DNA of 64,000 nucleotides from JAYOEY01 sp038120295 (GCA_038120295.1 JAYOLL010000012.1:1-64000), one strand, 5' to 3'. Shown: positions 35,970-45,688, counted from the stretch's first letter. Notes: generated from the sequence alone by a model not told the origin. Program-made: numbers and translations.

Positions 35970-37103
35970 ATGGCTGCCCCCGTCAATCCGCCCTTTCGGG
36001 CGGAACATATCGGTTCGTTTCTCAGGCCTGCGTCGCTTCTGGCGGCGCGCAGCGATCACGAATCTGGCAAGATCGATGATGCGGCTCTGAGACAGGCCGA
36101 AGACCTGGCAATCCAGCAGGTCGTCGAAATGCAGCGTTCGCTCGGCCTTTCCTCCATTACGGACGGCGAGTATCGCCGGCACGCCTATTCGGACAGCTTT
36201 ACCGTAGACGTGTTCGACGGGGTGAAGATCGGCAGCACCGTCGACCGCAACTGGACCTATAGCGATACGTCCGGTCGGGTCACCGAGGGCCGCGTGCCGC
36301 TGGTGGTCGGCAGGCTGACATGGCCCGGCCCGGTCAATGTCGACAATTTTAATTTTATTGCCGGGCTTGCCGGCAACGGTGTGCCGAAGATTACCCTCCC
36401 CGGACCCTGCTATATCCATTTCCGCTCCGGGCGCGACAATATCAGCCCGGAGGTCTATCCCGATCTCGATGATTTCTGGAACGATCTGGTCGTCGCCTAT
36501 GAGAAGGAAATCGGCGCGCTGTACGAAGCAGGCTGCCGCTATATCCAGCTCGACGAGACGTCCATCGCCAAGCTCGGCGACCCGAAAATCAGGGAGGGGC
36601 TCGAGCGTCGCGGCGATGACTGGGAAGACCTGCTCGGCACCTATACCGATGTGATCAACGAGATTGTGCGCCGGACGCCGAAAGATCTCAGTCTGGGCAT
36701 CCATCTCTGCCGGGGAAACAAGGCGGGGTCGTGGCAGGCGGAAGCGGGTTATGACGATGTCGCCGCCGAGCTTTTCCGTAAACTAGAGATCAGGTTCTAT
36801 TTTCTCGAATTCGATTCGCCGCGCGCGGGCGGGTTCGAACCGCTGGCCGAGGTGCCCGACGACAAAACCGTTATCCTGGGGCTGGTGTCGACCAAAGCGT
36901 CGGCTGTCGAGGACGGCGACGAAATTCGCCGGCGAATCGATGAGGCCGCAAAGTTCATCGACAGGGACAGGCTTTGTATTTCGCCGCAATGCGGCTTCGC
37001 GAGCATCGATGTGGGTAACCCGATTACCCTCGAACAGCAGGCTGCGAAGATCGGGCTCGTAGTCGATATCGCGCGCGACCTGTGGGGATATGAACCCGCC
37101 TGA
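35970..37103 (+). CDS. cobalamin-independent methionine synthase II family protein
   Basis: 377-residue protein like the C-terminal catalytic half of MetE. Zinc-site residues are visible in IHLCRGN (His, Cys) and CISPQCGFA (Cys), and in the GEY-type glutamate of SITDGEYRRH. It lacks the N-terminal half of true MetE, so it may be a core-type methionine synthase or another methyltransferase or degradative enzyme. AGGAG precedes ATG. Its last 14 bases overlap miaA. Confidence 0.85.
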   Translation: MAAPVNPPFRAEHIGSFLRPASLLAARSDHESGKIDDAALRQAEDLAIQQVVEMQRSLGLSSITDGEYRRHAYSDSFTVDVFDGVKIGSTVDRNWTYSDTSGRVTEGRVPLVVGRLTWPGPVNVDNFNFIAGLAGNGVPKITLPGPCYIHFRSGRDNISPEVYPDLDDFWNDLVVAYEKEIGALYEAGCRYIQLDETSIAKLGDPKIREGLERRGDDWEDLLGTYTDVINEIVRRTPKDLSLGIHLCRGNKAGSWQAEAGYDDVAAELFRKLEIRFYFLEFDSPRAGGFEPLAEVPDDKTVILGLVSTKASAVEDGDEIRRRIDEAAKFIDRDRLCISPQCGFASIDVGNPITLEQQAAKIGLVVDIARDLWGYEPA

Positions 37104-38052
37104 GACTGCCGAGCAGCCTGTCATCGTTGTCGCCGGGCCCACGGCGAGCGGGAAGTCTTCGCTGGCTGCCGACATCGCCGAGAAGTTCAACGGCGCGGTA
37201 GTCAACGCCGATTCGATGCAGGTCTATCGCGGACTTGAGGTGTTGAGCGCGGCGCCGGACGCCGCGATGCAGGTTCGGGCGCCTCACCGGCTTTACTCCT
37301 GTCTGGATCCTGCAGTGGCCTGTTCCGCCGGGGCGTGGTGCGACCGCGCAGTAACGGAAATCCGCCGACTGCACGCGGACGGCAAGCTGCCAGTCGTCAC
37401 GGGCGGTACAGGACTTTATCTGCGGGCGTTGATGACGGGTCTCGCGCGTATGCCGTCCATTCCCGGGGCCGTCCGCGACGCCATACGCGGGCGTATGAAA
37501 ACGGAGGGCAGCGACGCCCTGTATGAAGAGCTGGCCAGCCGCGATCTCGATAGTGCGGCGATGCTGGCGCGCGGAGACCGGCAGCGCATCTGCCGCGCGC
37601 TCGAACTGCTGGAAGCGACCGGGCGCGGACTCCACGCCTGGCAGTCGGGAAGCGATCCCGCCGCGAATAACGGCTTCCGGTTTCTGCGCATCCTGCTGCT
37701 GCCGCCGCGCGAAGAGCTTTATCGCGCCGTCGAAGCCAGGTTTGAAACCATGATGGAGACCGGCGCGATCCGGGAAGTTGCCGCGCTCGCCGACCGTGGG
37801 CTCGACCCCGCTCTGCCGGCGATGAAGGCGCTTGGCGTTCCCGATCTCATCCGGTTCGTTCGGGGCGAGATTGATCGGGACGAGGCGACGCGTTCGGCCT
37901 CGCAGGCGACGCGGCGATATGTCAAAAGGCAGTGTACCTGGTTCCGTCATCAGTTTGTTTCGGATATTTTGCTTGAAAAGCAATATTTGGAAAATAATGA
38001 TATAAATATCTTTCCAATAATTAGTGAATTCGTGTTGACCCCGCGTGTTTGA
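37090..38052 (+). CDS. miaA: tRNA dimethylallyltransferase MiaA
   Basis: 320-residue MiaA, which prenylates A37 of tRNAs reading UNN codons. Walker A is VAGPTASGKSSLA; VVNADSMQVYRGL and VTGGTGLYLRAL are family motifs; RYVKRQCTWFRHQ closes the core. The last 30 codons (37960-38050) are strikingly AT-rich against the surrounding GC-rich DNA and encode an Ile/Asn/Glu tail. Overlaps the MetE-like gene, so translation is coupled. Confidence 0.95.
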   Translation: MNPPETAEQPVIVVAGPTASGKSSLAADIAEKFNGAVVNADSMQVYRGLEVLSAAPDAAMQVRAPHRLYSCLDPAVACSAGAWCDRAVTEIRRLHADGKLPVVTGGTGLYLRALMTGLARMPSIPGAVRDAIRGRMKTEGSDALYEELASRDLDSAAMLARGDRQRICRALELLEATGRGLHAWQSGSDPAANNGFRFLRILLLPPREELYRAVEARFETMMETGAIREVAALADRGLDPALPAMKALGVPDLIRFVRGEIDRDEATRSASQATRRYVKRQCTWFRHQFVSDILLEKQYLENNDINIFPIISEFVLTPRV

Positions 38053-38253
38053 CCCATTAGGTTGCGCGCTCTTCAGGCGTAGAGGCCGCCTAGAGCGAAG
38101 AATTCAGATCGACTCCTCGGTTCGGCGTCTGACAAAACGGATTGATTGAGGGATTCCGTCTGACGGGGTCGCCTTTCTCCATGGGTGAACAGTAACGGGT
38201 TGGCGTGCGGCGGCGGAGTTCTCCACGACGCATCCGGGAACGGAATCGGGATC

Positions 38254-40020
38254 ATGGCGAAACGAAAACTTTCAGGATCCGACATCATTATTCAGTGTCT
38301 GCTGGATGCTGGCGTCGACACCGTCTTCGGTTATCCCGGCGGCGCGGTGCTGCCGATCTACGACGCTATCTTCAAACAGAACCGCCTCAAGCACGTGCTG
38401 GTGCGTCAGGAAGGCGGCGCGGTCCACATGGCCGAAGGCTATGCGCGATCGACCGGCAAGCTTGGCGTGGTGCTGGTGACCTCCGGTCCAGGCGCGACCA
38501 ACGCGGTGACCGGCCTGACCGATGCGCTGATGGACAGCATCCCGGTCCTGTGCATGACCGGCCAGGTGCCCACCCATCTGATCGGCAACGATGCGTTTCA
38601 GGAGGCCGATACGACCGGCATTACGCGTCCCTGCACGAAGCACAACTATCTCGTAAAGGACGTGAACGATCTGGCGCGCGTCATGAACGAAGCGATGTAT
38701 GTCGCGAAGGCCGGGCGACCGGGGCCGGTGGTGGTCGACCTGCCCAAGGACGTGCTGATCGAGGAGGCGGCGTACGAGCCCATCAAGATCACCCAGGCCA
38801 AACACAAGACCTACCGGCCGCGCATCAAGGGCGACAAGGCCCTCATCCGCGAAGCTGTGGAGCTGATCGCCAAGGCTAAGAAGCCACTATTTTATTGCGG
38901 CGGCGGGGTAATAAATTCCGGGACTCGGGCGCACAAGCTGCTGACCGAATTCGTCCGTATGACCGGCGATCCGATCACGCTCACCCTGATGGGGCTCGGC
39001 GCCTATCCCGCGAACGACCGCCAGTTTCTCGGCATGGTCGGGATGCATGGGACGTACGAATCCAACCTCGCGATGCACGACTGCGATGTGATGGTGAATA
39101 TCGGCGCGCGGTTCGACGACCGGGTGACGGGGCTGCTGTCCGAGTTCTCTCCGGGGTCGAAAAAGATCCACGTCGATATCGATCCCAGCTCGATCAACAA
39201 GAACGTGGTGGTCGATGTCCCCATCGTCGGCGATTGCGCCAGCGTGCTCGCCGACATGATCGCGGTGTGGAAGGAGATCAAGGCGAAACGCGACCCCAAG
39301 GCGCAAAAGGCCTGGTGGACGCAGATCGAGAAATGGCGCAAGCGCGACTGCCTGCGTTACGTGCCGTCGAAGAAGCTGATCAAGCCGCAATACGCGCTGG
39401 AACGGCTATACGAACTTACGAAGGGGACCGACACCTACATCACGACCGAAGTCGGTCAGCACCAGATGTGGGCCGCGCAGTTCTACCGGTTCGACGAACC
39501 CAACCGCTGGATGACGTCCGGCGGGCTGGGAACCATGGGTTACGGTTTTCCCGCTGCGATCGGCGTGCAGGTGGCGCATCCCAAGGCGACGGTCATCGAC
39601 GTGGCCGGCGAGGCCTCGTTCCTGATGAATATTCAGGAAATGTCGACCGCAGTTCAGTACCGGCTGCCCGTAAAGGTGTTCATTCTGAACAACCAGTATA
39701 TGGGCATGGTGCGACAATGGCAGGAACTGCTCTATGGCGGTCGTTACTCGGAGAGCTACACCGCGTCGCTCCCGGATTTCGTCAAGCTGGCGGAATCTTA
39801 CGGCGCCGCGGGTCTGCGGGCGACGAAGCCCGACGATGTCGATGGCGTGATCAAGGAAATGCTGTCCAACGACCGCTTTACGATCTGCGATATCGCTGTC
39901 GACCAGGAGGAGAACTGCTTCCCGATGATACCGTCGGGTGCGCCGCATAATGAGATGATTCTCGGGCCTGAGGATGAAAAGGAACGGGAAACGTCCGTCG
40001 AAGGCATGGTCCTGGTCTGA
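38254..40020 (+). CDS. ilvB: acetolactate synthase large subunit
   Basis: 588-residue catalytic subunit for the first common step of valine, leucine and isoleucine synthesis. TPP glutamate in LVRQEGGAVHMAEGYAR, FAD-binding central region, and the TPP-diphosphate motif GEASFLMNIQEMSTAVQYR with later FILNNQYMGMVRQWQ. ATG 38254 (GGGA upstream) gives the conserved start; the frame is open to 38185. No leader peptide was found in the 200 bases before it. ilvH follows after 33 bases. Confidence 0.96.
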   Translation: MAKRKLSGSDIIIQCLLDAGVDTVFGYPGGAVLPIYDAIFKQNRLKHVLVRQEGGAVHMAEGYARSTGKLGVVLVTSGPGATNAVTGLTDALMDSIPVLCMTGQVPTHLIGNDAFQEADTTGITRPCTKHNYLVKDVNDLARVMNEAMYVAKAGRPGPVVVDLPKDVLIEEAAYEPIKITQAKHKTYRPRIKGDKALIREAVELIAKAKKPLFYCGGGVINSGTRAHKLLTEFVRMTGDPITLTLMGLGAYPANDRQFLGMVGMHGTYESNLAMHDCDVMVNIGARFDDRVTGLLSEFSPGSKKIHVDIDPSSINKNVVVDVPIVGDCASVLADMIAVWKEIKAKRDPKAQKAWWTQIEKWRKRDCLRYVPSKKLIKPQYALERLYELTKGTDTYITTEVGQHQMWAAQFYRFDEPNRWMTSGGLGTMGYGFPAAIGVQVAHPKATVIDVAGEASFLMNIQEMSTAVQYRLPVKVFILNNQYMGMVRQWQELLYGGRYSESYTASLPDFVKLAESYGAAGLRATKPDDVDGVIKEMLSNDRFTICDIAVDQEENCFPMIPSGAPHNEMILGPEDEKERETSVEGMVLV

Positions 40021-40053
40021 TCTCCAGGGACAACTCAGCAAGGAGAAACAGGG

Positions 40054-40557
40054 GTGGATACCAGCGAACGGCACACGATGGCGGTGCTGGTCGATAACGA
40101 GGTCGGCGTTCTGGCGCGCGTTATCGGCCTGTTTTCCGGCCGCGGCTACAACATCGAAAGCCTGACCGTTGCCGAGGTGGATCGCGAAAACGGGGTCTCG
40201 CGTATTTCGATCGTGACCTCCGGAACGCCGCAGATCATCGAGCAGATCAAGGCGCAACTCGACCGGCTGGTGCCGGTGCACCGCATCACGGACCTGACAG
40301 TCGAAGGCCCGAGCGTCGAGCGCGAGCTGGCGCTGGTGAAGGTGCGCGGTAGCGGCGACAAGCGCGTCGAGGCTCTCCGGATCGCCGATATCTTCCGCGC
40401 CAACGCCATAGACTCGACCTCGAACTCGTTCGTATTCGAAATTTCCGGCGCGACGGACAAGATCGACGCGTTTGTAGAGCTGATGAAACCGCTCGGGCTG
40501 GTCGAGATTTCCCGCACTGGCGTGGTTGCTATTGCACGCGGGGCGAAGGGGATTTAA
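40054..40557 (+). CDS. ilvH: acetolactate synthase small (regulatory) subunit
   Basis: 167-residue subunit with two ACT-type domains: HTMAVLVDNEVGVLARVIGLFSGRGYNI first, then ELALVKVRG. It binds valine and controls IlvB. It begins with GTG; AAGGAG lies about 10 bases upstream. Operon with ilvB; ilvC is 121 bases downstream. Confidence 0.94.
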   Translation: MDTSERHTMAVLVDNEVGVLARVIGLFSGRGYNIESLTVAEVDRENGVSRISIVTSGTPQIIEQIKAQLDRLVPVHRITDLTVEGPSVERELALVKVRGSGDKRVEALRIADIFRANAIDSTSNSFVFEISGATDKIDAFVELMKPLGLVEISRTGVVAIARGAKGI

Positions 40558-40583
40558 ACCGTGCCACGCTTTTTTGGGCTGGC

Positions 40584-40635
40584 GGACATTGAGCCGCTAC
40601 CCCAACCCGTAATGTCCACCGGTTTATTACCGGTG
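40584..40635 (+). promoter_or_regulatory. paired hairpins in the ilvH-ilvC gap
   Basis: GGACATT (40584-40590) pairs with AATGTCC (40611-40617); CACCGGT (40617-40623) pairs with ACCGGTG (40629-40635) round a TTATT loop. They share one base. They may be processing or weak attenuation elements; there is no T-run. Confidence 0.35.
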
Positions 40636-40678
40636 CAGAAATCGACTTGAGATTACAGAGAAACGAGGAATCGAAATC

Positions 40679-41698
40679 ATGCGTGTTTATTACGACCGGG
40701 ATGCAGACGTTAACCTGATTAAATCCAGGAAGGTCGCTATCGTCGGATACGGCAGCCAGGGCCATGCCCATGCCATCAATCTGAGCGAGAGCGGCGTCAA
40801 GGAAGTCGTGGTCGCGCTGCGCGAAGGTTCGTCCAGCATCGCCAAGGCGGAAGCCGCCGGGCTCAAGGTCATGACGCCGGCGGAAGCCGCGCAATGGGCC
40901 GATGTCACCATGATTCTGGTGCCTGACGAGCTGCAGGCCGCTCTTTACGAAGACGATCTGCGCGATAACCTGCGACAGGGCTCGGCGCTTGCCTTTGCAC
41001 ACGGGCTCAACATCCATTTCAAGCTGATCGAGGCGCGGAGCGATCTCGACGTCTTCATGATTGCGCCCAAGGGGCCTGGCCATACCGTGCGGTCCGAGTA
41101 CCAGCGGGGCGCCGGCGTTCCCTGTCTGATCGCGGTCGATCAGGACGCGTCGGGCAATGCGCTCGATATTGGGCTTTCCTATGCGTCGGCCATCGGCGGC
41201 GGCCGCGCCGGTATCATCGAGACCACCTTCCGCGAGGAATGCGAAACCGATCTGTTCGGCGAGCAGGCGGTGCTGTGCGGCGGGCTGACCTCGCTGATCA
41301 AGGCCGGGTTCGAGACGCTGGTCGAATCCGGTTACGCGCCGGAGATGGCCTATTTCGAATGCCTGCACGAGGTAAAGCTGATTGTCGACCTGATCTATGA
41401 GGGCGGCATCGCGAACATGCGCTACTCGATCTCGAACACGGCGGAATACGGCGATTACATTACCGGGCCGCGTCTGATCGACGAGTCGGTCAAGGCGCGC
41501 ATGAAGGAAGTTCTCGACGATATTCAGTCCGGCAGATTTACCAGGGACTGGGTGCTTGAAAACGCCGCCGGACAGGCCAGCTTCAAGGCGACGCGCCGTC
41601 GCGAGGCTGAACACCAGGTGGAAGAGGTAGGCGAACGTCTGCGCGCCATGATGCCGTGGATCGCCGAGAACCGGCTGGTCGACAAGTCAAAGAACTGA
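40679..41698 (+). CDS. ilvC: ketol-acid reductoisomerase
   Basis: 339-residue class I KARI, second step of branched-chain amino-acid synthesis. The Rossmann loop is VGYGSQGHAHAINL; the Mg site and catalytic block include APKGPGHTVRSEY and EETDLFGEQ-like CETDLFGEQAVLCGG. C-terminal knot domain complete. ATG 40679 after GAGG. Third gene of the ilv cluster. Confidence 0.97.
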   Translation: MRVYYDRDADVNLIKSRKVAIVGYGSQGHAHAINLSESGVKEVVVALREGSSSIAKAEAAGLKVMTPAEAAQWADVTMILVPDELQAALYEDDLRDNLRQGSALAFAHGLNIHFKLIEARSDLDVFMIAPKGPGHTVRSEYQRGAGVPCLIAVDQDASGNALDIGLSYASAIGGGRAGIIETTFREECETDLFGEQAVLCGGLTSLIKAGFETLVESGYAPEMAYFECLHEVKLIVDLIYEGGIANMRYSISNTAEYGDYITGPRLIDESVKARMKEVLDDIQSGRFTRDWVLENAAGQASFKATRRREAEHQVEEVGERLRAMMPWIAENRLVDKSKN

Positions 41699-41712
41699 CG
41701 GCAGCGCCCGGT

Positions 41713-42552
41713 TTACGGTTTGACGGCGGCGCGGATCGCTTCAAGTACTTTTTCCGACCGCATGACGCGGTTATGCCCGGATCGTTCGACGATTTCGAGC
41801 GTGGCCTTGATGTTGCGCGCTCTTAGCGCCTCGACGCATGCGCGAGCGAATGACGGTTTCGTATTGTCGTCTACGTCCCCTGTCAGCGCATAGATGCGAG
41901 ACGAAGCCGGGTATTGGTCGAGATAGTCGTGGGCCGAGAGGCTGTTGGGCCAGTTTCCGCTCTTGCCGGCTGACAGCTCTCGCCATGCGCGCCATTTCGG
42001 GGTGTTGCAGGCCCATGCGACGAGCACCGCCGCTTCGGCGACTCCGGGGGCGCGCCCCATGAGAATGCCGGAAATCATCGCGCCGCCGGAATGTCCGAAT
42101 AGCACCAGACGGCTGGCGTTGTGGAATTTCCGGAGTTGGCGCAGCGCGCTGCCGAGGCTGTCGATCACCGCAGGCGTATAATTGTCGTAGGTGTCTGAGT
42201 CAGGGCCCGTACTCATGCGTCCATCGCGCGTTCTGAAGCCGGGACGCGCCAGAACGACGAGGTTTATACCGCTGTCCCGAATGCGGTCCAGCTGGCCGGT
42301 ATATCGCCTCGAAATACCCGAATCTCCGTGAATGAAGACGACAAGCGGTCCTCCCGGTCGTGAAACGTGACTTTCGATTGCAAGGCATCCGCCCGCCACG
42401 GACAGGGCCTGATTAGGGTCGGCTTCGCAGTCTTCGGCCAGCGCACTCGCGGAGAAGGCTCCTGTGAGGGCGATCGCCAGTAACGCGGCGGCGGAGGAGA
42501 CGCAGATTCCTGAAGGCATGGCGGTTCTTCCAATTCTTAAGTCTGACACCAT
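41713..42552 (-). CDS. secreted alpha/beta hydrolase
   Basis: 279-residue exported hydrolase. The signal peptide spans about residues 12-40 (SSAAALLAIALTGAF, SASALA). The fold shows VVFIHGDSGISRRY (oxyanion strand), nucleophile LFGHSGGAM, likely acid in ALTGDVDDNT, and His in SGHNRV. GAGGG lies 4-5 bases before ATG 42552; ATG 42519 is an alternative. Substrate unknown; two Cys pairs may form disulfides. Convergent with ilvC. Confidence 0.8.
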   Translation of the reverse strand: MVSDLRIGRTAMPSGICVSSAAALLAIALTGAFSASALAEDCEADPNQALSVAGGCLAIESHVSRPGGPLVVFIHGDSGISRRYTGQLDRIRDSGINLVVLARPGFRTRDGRMSTGPDSDTYDNYTPAVIDSLGSALRQLRKFHNASRLVLFGHSGGAMISGILMGRAPGVAEAAVLVAWACNTPKWRAWRELSAGKSGNWPNSLSAHDYLDQYPASSRIYALTGDVDDNTKPSFARACVEALRARNIKATLEIVERSGHNRVMRSEKVLEAIRAAVKP

Positions 42553-42823
42553 GTTACCCTCTGTCGATGGTCTGGAGAACTCGATAGCGTGAATTGAGCC
42601 CGCACAGAGCCAGAAGAGGAAGACCACTTTCCGCAGTTGATGGCAATTGATGCCGGTAATCCGTTAACCGTCCGAAAAAACGTTGCAATTAACGTTAATA
42701 AGGGATTAGGAATAGAGAGTTAGCATAAAACTGTTGAGAGTCTTCATTCGGTCGGTTCGGTAATGAACCGTTTGAGAGGGCTTTTCGATGGTCGGCGCCC
42801 TACTCAGCAGGCACCAGGGAACG

Positions 42824-42946
42824 ATGACGGCACGACACGATATTACGGGAACCGGAATGGCCGGAATGTACCTGCATTCCGTGGCTTTCCGCGCCCTGTT
42901 GTCGGCGCTTGCGTTCCTGCGGGGACTGCGACTTAGCGGCCCCTGA
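42824..42946 (+). CDS. leuA leader peptide
   Basis: A short frame of 40 codons (or 29 or 26 from the later ATGs at 42857 and 42866) that is rich in leucine: seven Leu codons within the last 26 (CTG, CTG, TTG, CTT, CTG, CTG, CTT), including LLSALAFLRGLRL. CAGGGA precedes the first ATG. The TGA lies inside the 5' arm of a strong hairpin (42940-42978), and leuA starts 80 bases later. This is the layout of a leucine attenuation leader. The exact start is uncertain. Confidence 0.68.
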   Translation: MTARHDITGTGMAGMYLHSVAFRALLSALAFLRGLRLSGP

Positions 42947-42978
42947 ACGGATAAGCCAGCCGGCTGGCCGTTCAGGGG
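42940..42978 (+). promoter_or_regulatory. leu attenuator-type hairpin
   Basis: CCCCTGAACGG (42940-42950) pairs perfectly with CCGTTCAGGGG (42968-42978); between them GCCAGCCGGCTGGC is a perfect palindrome that extends the stem after a bulge of ATAA. The leader peptide stop codon lies within the 5' arm, so a stalled or finishing ribosome would change folding. No T-run follows, so it may be an anti-terminator, an RBS-masking fold, or a Rho-dependent switch. Confidence 0.6.
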
Positions 42979-43026
42979 AACCGTGTAATGAACGTCGCTA
43001 ATCCCTATTGGAAGAGGAGCTGAGTC

Positions 43027-44580
43027 ATGAACGCCAGCAAAGACCCGAACCGGGTCATCATATTCGATACAACCTTGCGCGATGGCGAACAGTCGCCGGG
43101 CGCATCCATGAATCTGGAAGAAAAGCTGCAGATCGCCGAACTGCTCGAAGAGATGGGCGTCGACGTGATCGAGGCAGGGTTTCCGATTGCGTCCAACGGC
43201 GATTTCCAGGCTGTCAACGAAATCGCGAAAGTCGTCAGGGACTCGACGGTTTGCGGTCTGGCGCGGTCCGCGCGCGGCGATATCGAACGCGCCGGCGAGG
43301 CGCTGAAGCCAGCCGAACGGAAACGCATCCACACCTTCATTTCGACGTCTCCGCTGCATATGAAATACAAGCTGCAGATGGAGCCGGACGAAGTCCATGC
43401 GGCGGTGACCGACAGCGTATCGTTCGCGCGCAACTTCACGGACGACGTCGAGTGGTCGCCGGAGGACGGTTCGCGGACCGAGCACGATTTCCTGTGCCGT
43501 ACGGTAGAGGCCGCCATCGAAGCCGGTGCGACGACGATCAATATTCCCGATACGGTCGGTTACGCGGTGCCCGAGGAATTCGGATCGCTGATCGCGATGT
43601 TGCTCGAGCGGGTGCCGAACGCCGACAAGGCGATTTTCTCGACCCATTGTCATAACGACCTGGGGCTCGCCGTGGCCAACTCGCTGGCCGGTGTCGCCAA
43701 CGGCGCGCGCCAGGTGGAGTGCACAATCAACGGGCTAGGCGAACGCGCCGGCAACGCGGCTCTGGAAGAAATCGTGATGGCGCTGAGGACGCGCCATGAC
43801 ATGCTGCCCTTCACGACCGGCATTAACTCCGAATTCATCACCCGCGCCTCGCGGCTGATTTCGACGATCACCGGTTTCGTTGTGCAACCCAACAAGGCGA
43901 TCGTCGGGGCCAACGCGTTCGCGCATGAATCCGGGATTCACCAGGACGGCATGCTGAAGCACGCTCAGACCTACGAGATTATGACGCCAGAATCGGTCGG
44001 GCTGCGCCAGTCCAAGCTGGTGATGGGCAAGCATAGCGGCCGCCACGCGTTCCGCGTGAAGCTGAAAGAGCTGGGCTACGAGCTGGGCGACAACGCCGTC
44101 AATGAGGCGTTCCGCCGGTTCAAGGATCTCGCCGACAAGAAGAAGGATGTCTATGACGAGGACATCGTCGCGCTGGTCGATGACGAGGTACTGCGCGGCA
44201 ACGATGCCATTCAGTTCGAAGGTCTCCGCGTGGTTTGCGGCTCCAAAGGCCCTCAGACAGCGGAGCTCGAACTGATGGTCGACGGTGAAATCCGGACAGT
44301 CACCTCTACCGGCGACGGGCCTGTTGACGCGACCTTTAACGCCATCCGCGAACTGGTGCCGCATACGGCGACGCTCCAGCTTTACCAGGTGAATGCGGTG
44401 ACCGAGGGAACGGATGCCCAGGCCGGCGTCACAGTCCGTCTGGGCGAGGACGGCAAGACGGTGATGGGGCAGGGCGCTGACACGGATACGCTGGTTGCGT
44501 CGGCGCGCGCCTACGTCAACGCCCTGAACAAGCTGATGGTCAAACGGGAAAGGACGGCGCCGGGCGCGCTGTCGGCCTGA
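43027..44580 (+). CDS. leuA: 2-isopropylmalate synthase
   Basis: 517-residue LeuA, first step of leucine synthesis, usually feedback-inhibited by leucine. IIFDTTLRDGEQSPGASM is the signature start; the metal and substrate block is STHCHNDLGLAVANSL and the flexible-domain motif NGLGERAGNAALEE. The C-terminal regulatory domain (about 390-510) is present. AGAGGAG precedes ATG 43027. A Leu-rich leader lies upstream. Confidence 0.96.
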   Translation: MNASKDPNRVIIFDTTLRDGEQSPGASMNLEEKLQIAELLEEMGVDVIEAGFPIASNGDFQAVNEIAKVVRDSTVCGLARSARGDIERAGEALKPAERKRIHTFISTSPLHMKYKLQMEPDEVHAAVTDSVSFARNFTDDVEWSPEDGSRTEHDFLCRTVEAAIEAGATTINIPDTVGYAVPEEFGSLIAMLLERVPNADKAIFSTHCHNDLGLAVANSLAGVANGARQVECTINGLGERAGNAALEEIVMALRTRHDMLPFTTGINSEFITRASRLISTITGFVVQPNKAIVGANAFAHESGIHQDGMLKHAQTYEIMTPESVGLRQSKLVMGKHSGRHAFRVKLKELGYELGDNAVNEAFRRFKDLADKKKDVYDEDIVALVDDEVLRGNDAIQFEGLRVVCGSKGPQTAELELMVDGEIRTVTSTGDGPVDATFNAIRELVPHTATLQLYQVNAVTEGTDAQAGVTVRLGEDGKTVMGQGADTDTLVASARAYVNALNKLMVKRERTAPGALSA

Positions 44581-44647
44581 GGCAGGCGCGGTCCTGATGC
44601 AGTGTCCGCGTGCAACGAGTTTGAGTTAAGTGAGGAAGTAAACGGTC

Positions 44648-45688
44648 ATGTTTTCACGGCTTCTTGGTATGCTTTCCGCCGATATGGCGATCGACCTTGG
44701 GACGGCGAACACGCTTGTTTATGTCAAGGGGCGCGGTATCGTTCTCAACGAACCATCGGTTGTCGCCATATCGGAAACTAAGGGCAAGAAGCAGGTCCTG
44801 GCGGTCGGTGACGAAGCGAAGATGATGCTCGGCAGAACGCCGGGCAATATTACAGCTATCCGCCCGCTCCGCGACGGCGTCATCGCCGATTTCGAAGTCG
44901 CCGAGGAAATGATCAAGCACTTTATTCTCAAGGTGCATAACCGTCGGACCTATGCCAGTCCGCAGATCATTGTCGCGGTACCGTCCGGGTCGACGGCGGT
45001 CGAGCGTCGCGCCATCCGCCAGTCCACGGAAAGCGCTGGTGCGCGCCGGGTGTTCATCATTGAGGAGCCGATGGCGGCGGCGATCGGCGCCGGTCTTCCG
45101 GTGACTGAGCCCACAGGTTCGATGGTTGTCGATGTCGGCGGCGGCACCACCGAGGTGGCGGTGCTGTCGCTCGGCGGTCTGGTCTATTCCCGAAGCGTTC
45201 GCGTCGGCGGCGACAAGATGGATGAGGCGATTGCCTTCTACATTCGCCGCAACCATAACCTTCTTGTCGGCGAGAGCAGCGCCGAACGCATCAAGAAGGA
45301 AATCGGCTCGGCCAGCGTTCCCAATGATGGGGAGGGCGCGACCATGGAAATCCGCGGTCGCGACCTGATGAACGGCGTGCCCAAAGAGATCCTGCTGTCG
45401 GAACGTCAGATCGCCGAAAGCCTGGCCGAGCCTGTCGGCGCGATCATCGAGGCTGTAAAGGTAGCGCTTGAACACACCGCGCCAGAACTGGCGGCGGATA
45501 TCGTCGACAAGGGAATCGTTCTGACCGGCGGCGGTTCGCTGCTCGGGAACCTGGATCTGGTATTGCGTCATGCGACCGGCCTGCCGGTTTCGATCGCCGA
45601 TGAGCCGCTGTCCTGCGTGGCGCTTGGCACCGGTCACTGCCTTGAGGAATTCAAGACGCTCAAAAAGGTTCTGAGCGACGAGGACTGA
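44648..45688 (+). CDS. mreB: rod-shape actin MreB
   Basis: 346-residue bacterial actin that guides cell-wall synthesis along the cylinder. MAIDLGTANTLVYVKGRG is phosphate-1, VVDVGGGTTEVAVLSLGG phosphate-2, and IVLTGGGSLLGNLD the adenosine motif. GAGGAAG is 9 bases upstream. First gene of mreBCD-mrdA-rodA. Confidence 0.97.
   Translation: MFSRLLGMLSADMAIDLGTANTLVYVKGRGIVLNEPSVVAISETKGKKQVLAVGDEAKMMLGRTPGNITAIRPLRDGVIADFEVAEEMIKHFILKVHNRRTYASPQIIVAVPSGSTAVERRAIRQSTESAGARRVFIIEEPMAAAIGAGLPVTEPTGSMVVDVGGGTTEVAVLSLGGLVYSRSVRVGGDKMDEAIAFYIRRNHNLLVGESSAERIKKEIGSASVPNDGEGATMEIRGRDLMNGVPKEILLSERQIAESLAEPVGAIIEAVKVALEHTAPELAADIVDKGIVLTGGGSLLGNLDLVLRHATGLPVSIADEPLSCVALGTGHCLEEFKTLKKVLSDED

Noticed and set aside
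38053..38253. Leader peptide before ilvB
   Set aside because: No short frame with enriched Ile, Val or Leu codons and no paired attenuator stems were seen.
42706..43653. 315-codon minus-strand frame upstream of and into leuA
   Set aside because: Overlaps leuA and its leader; composition is that of an antisense shadow.
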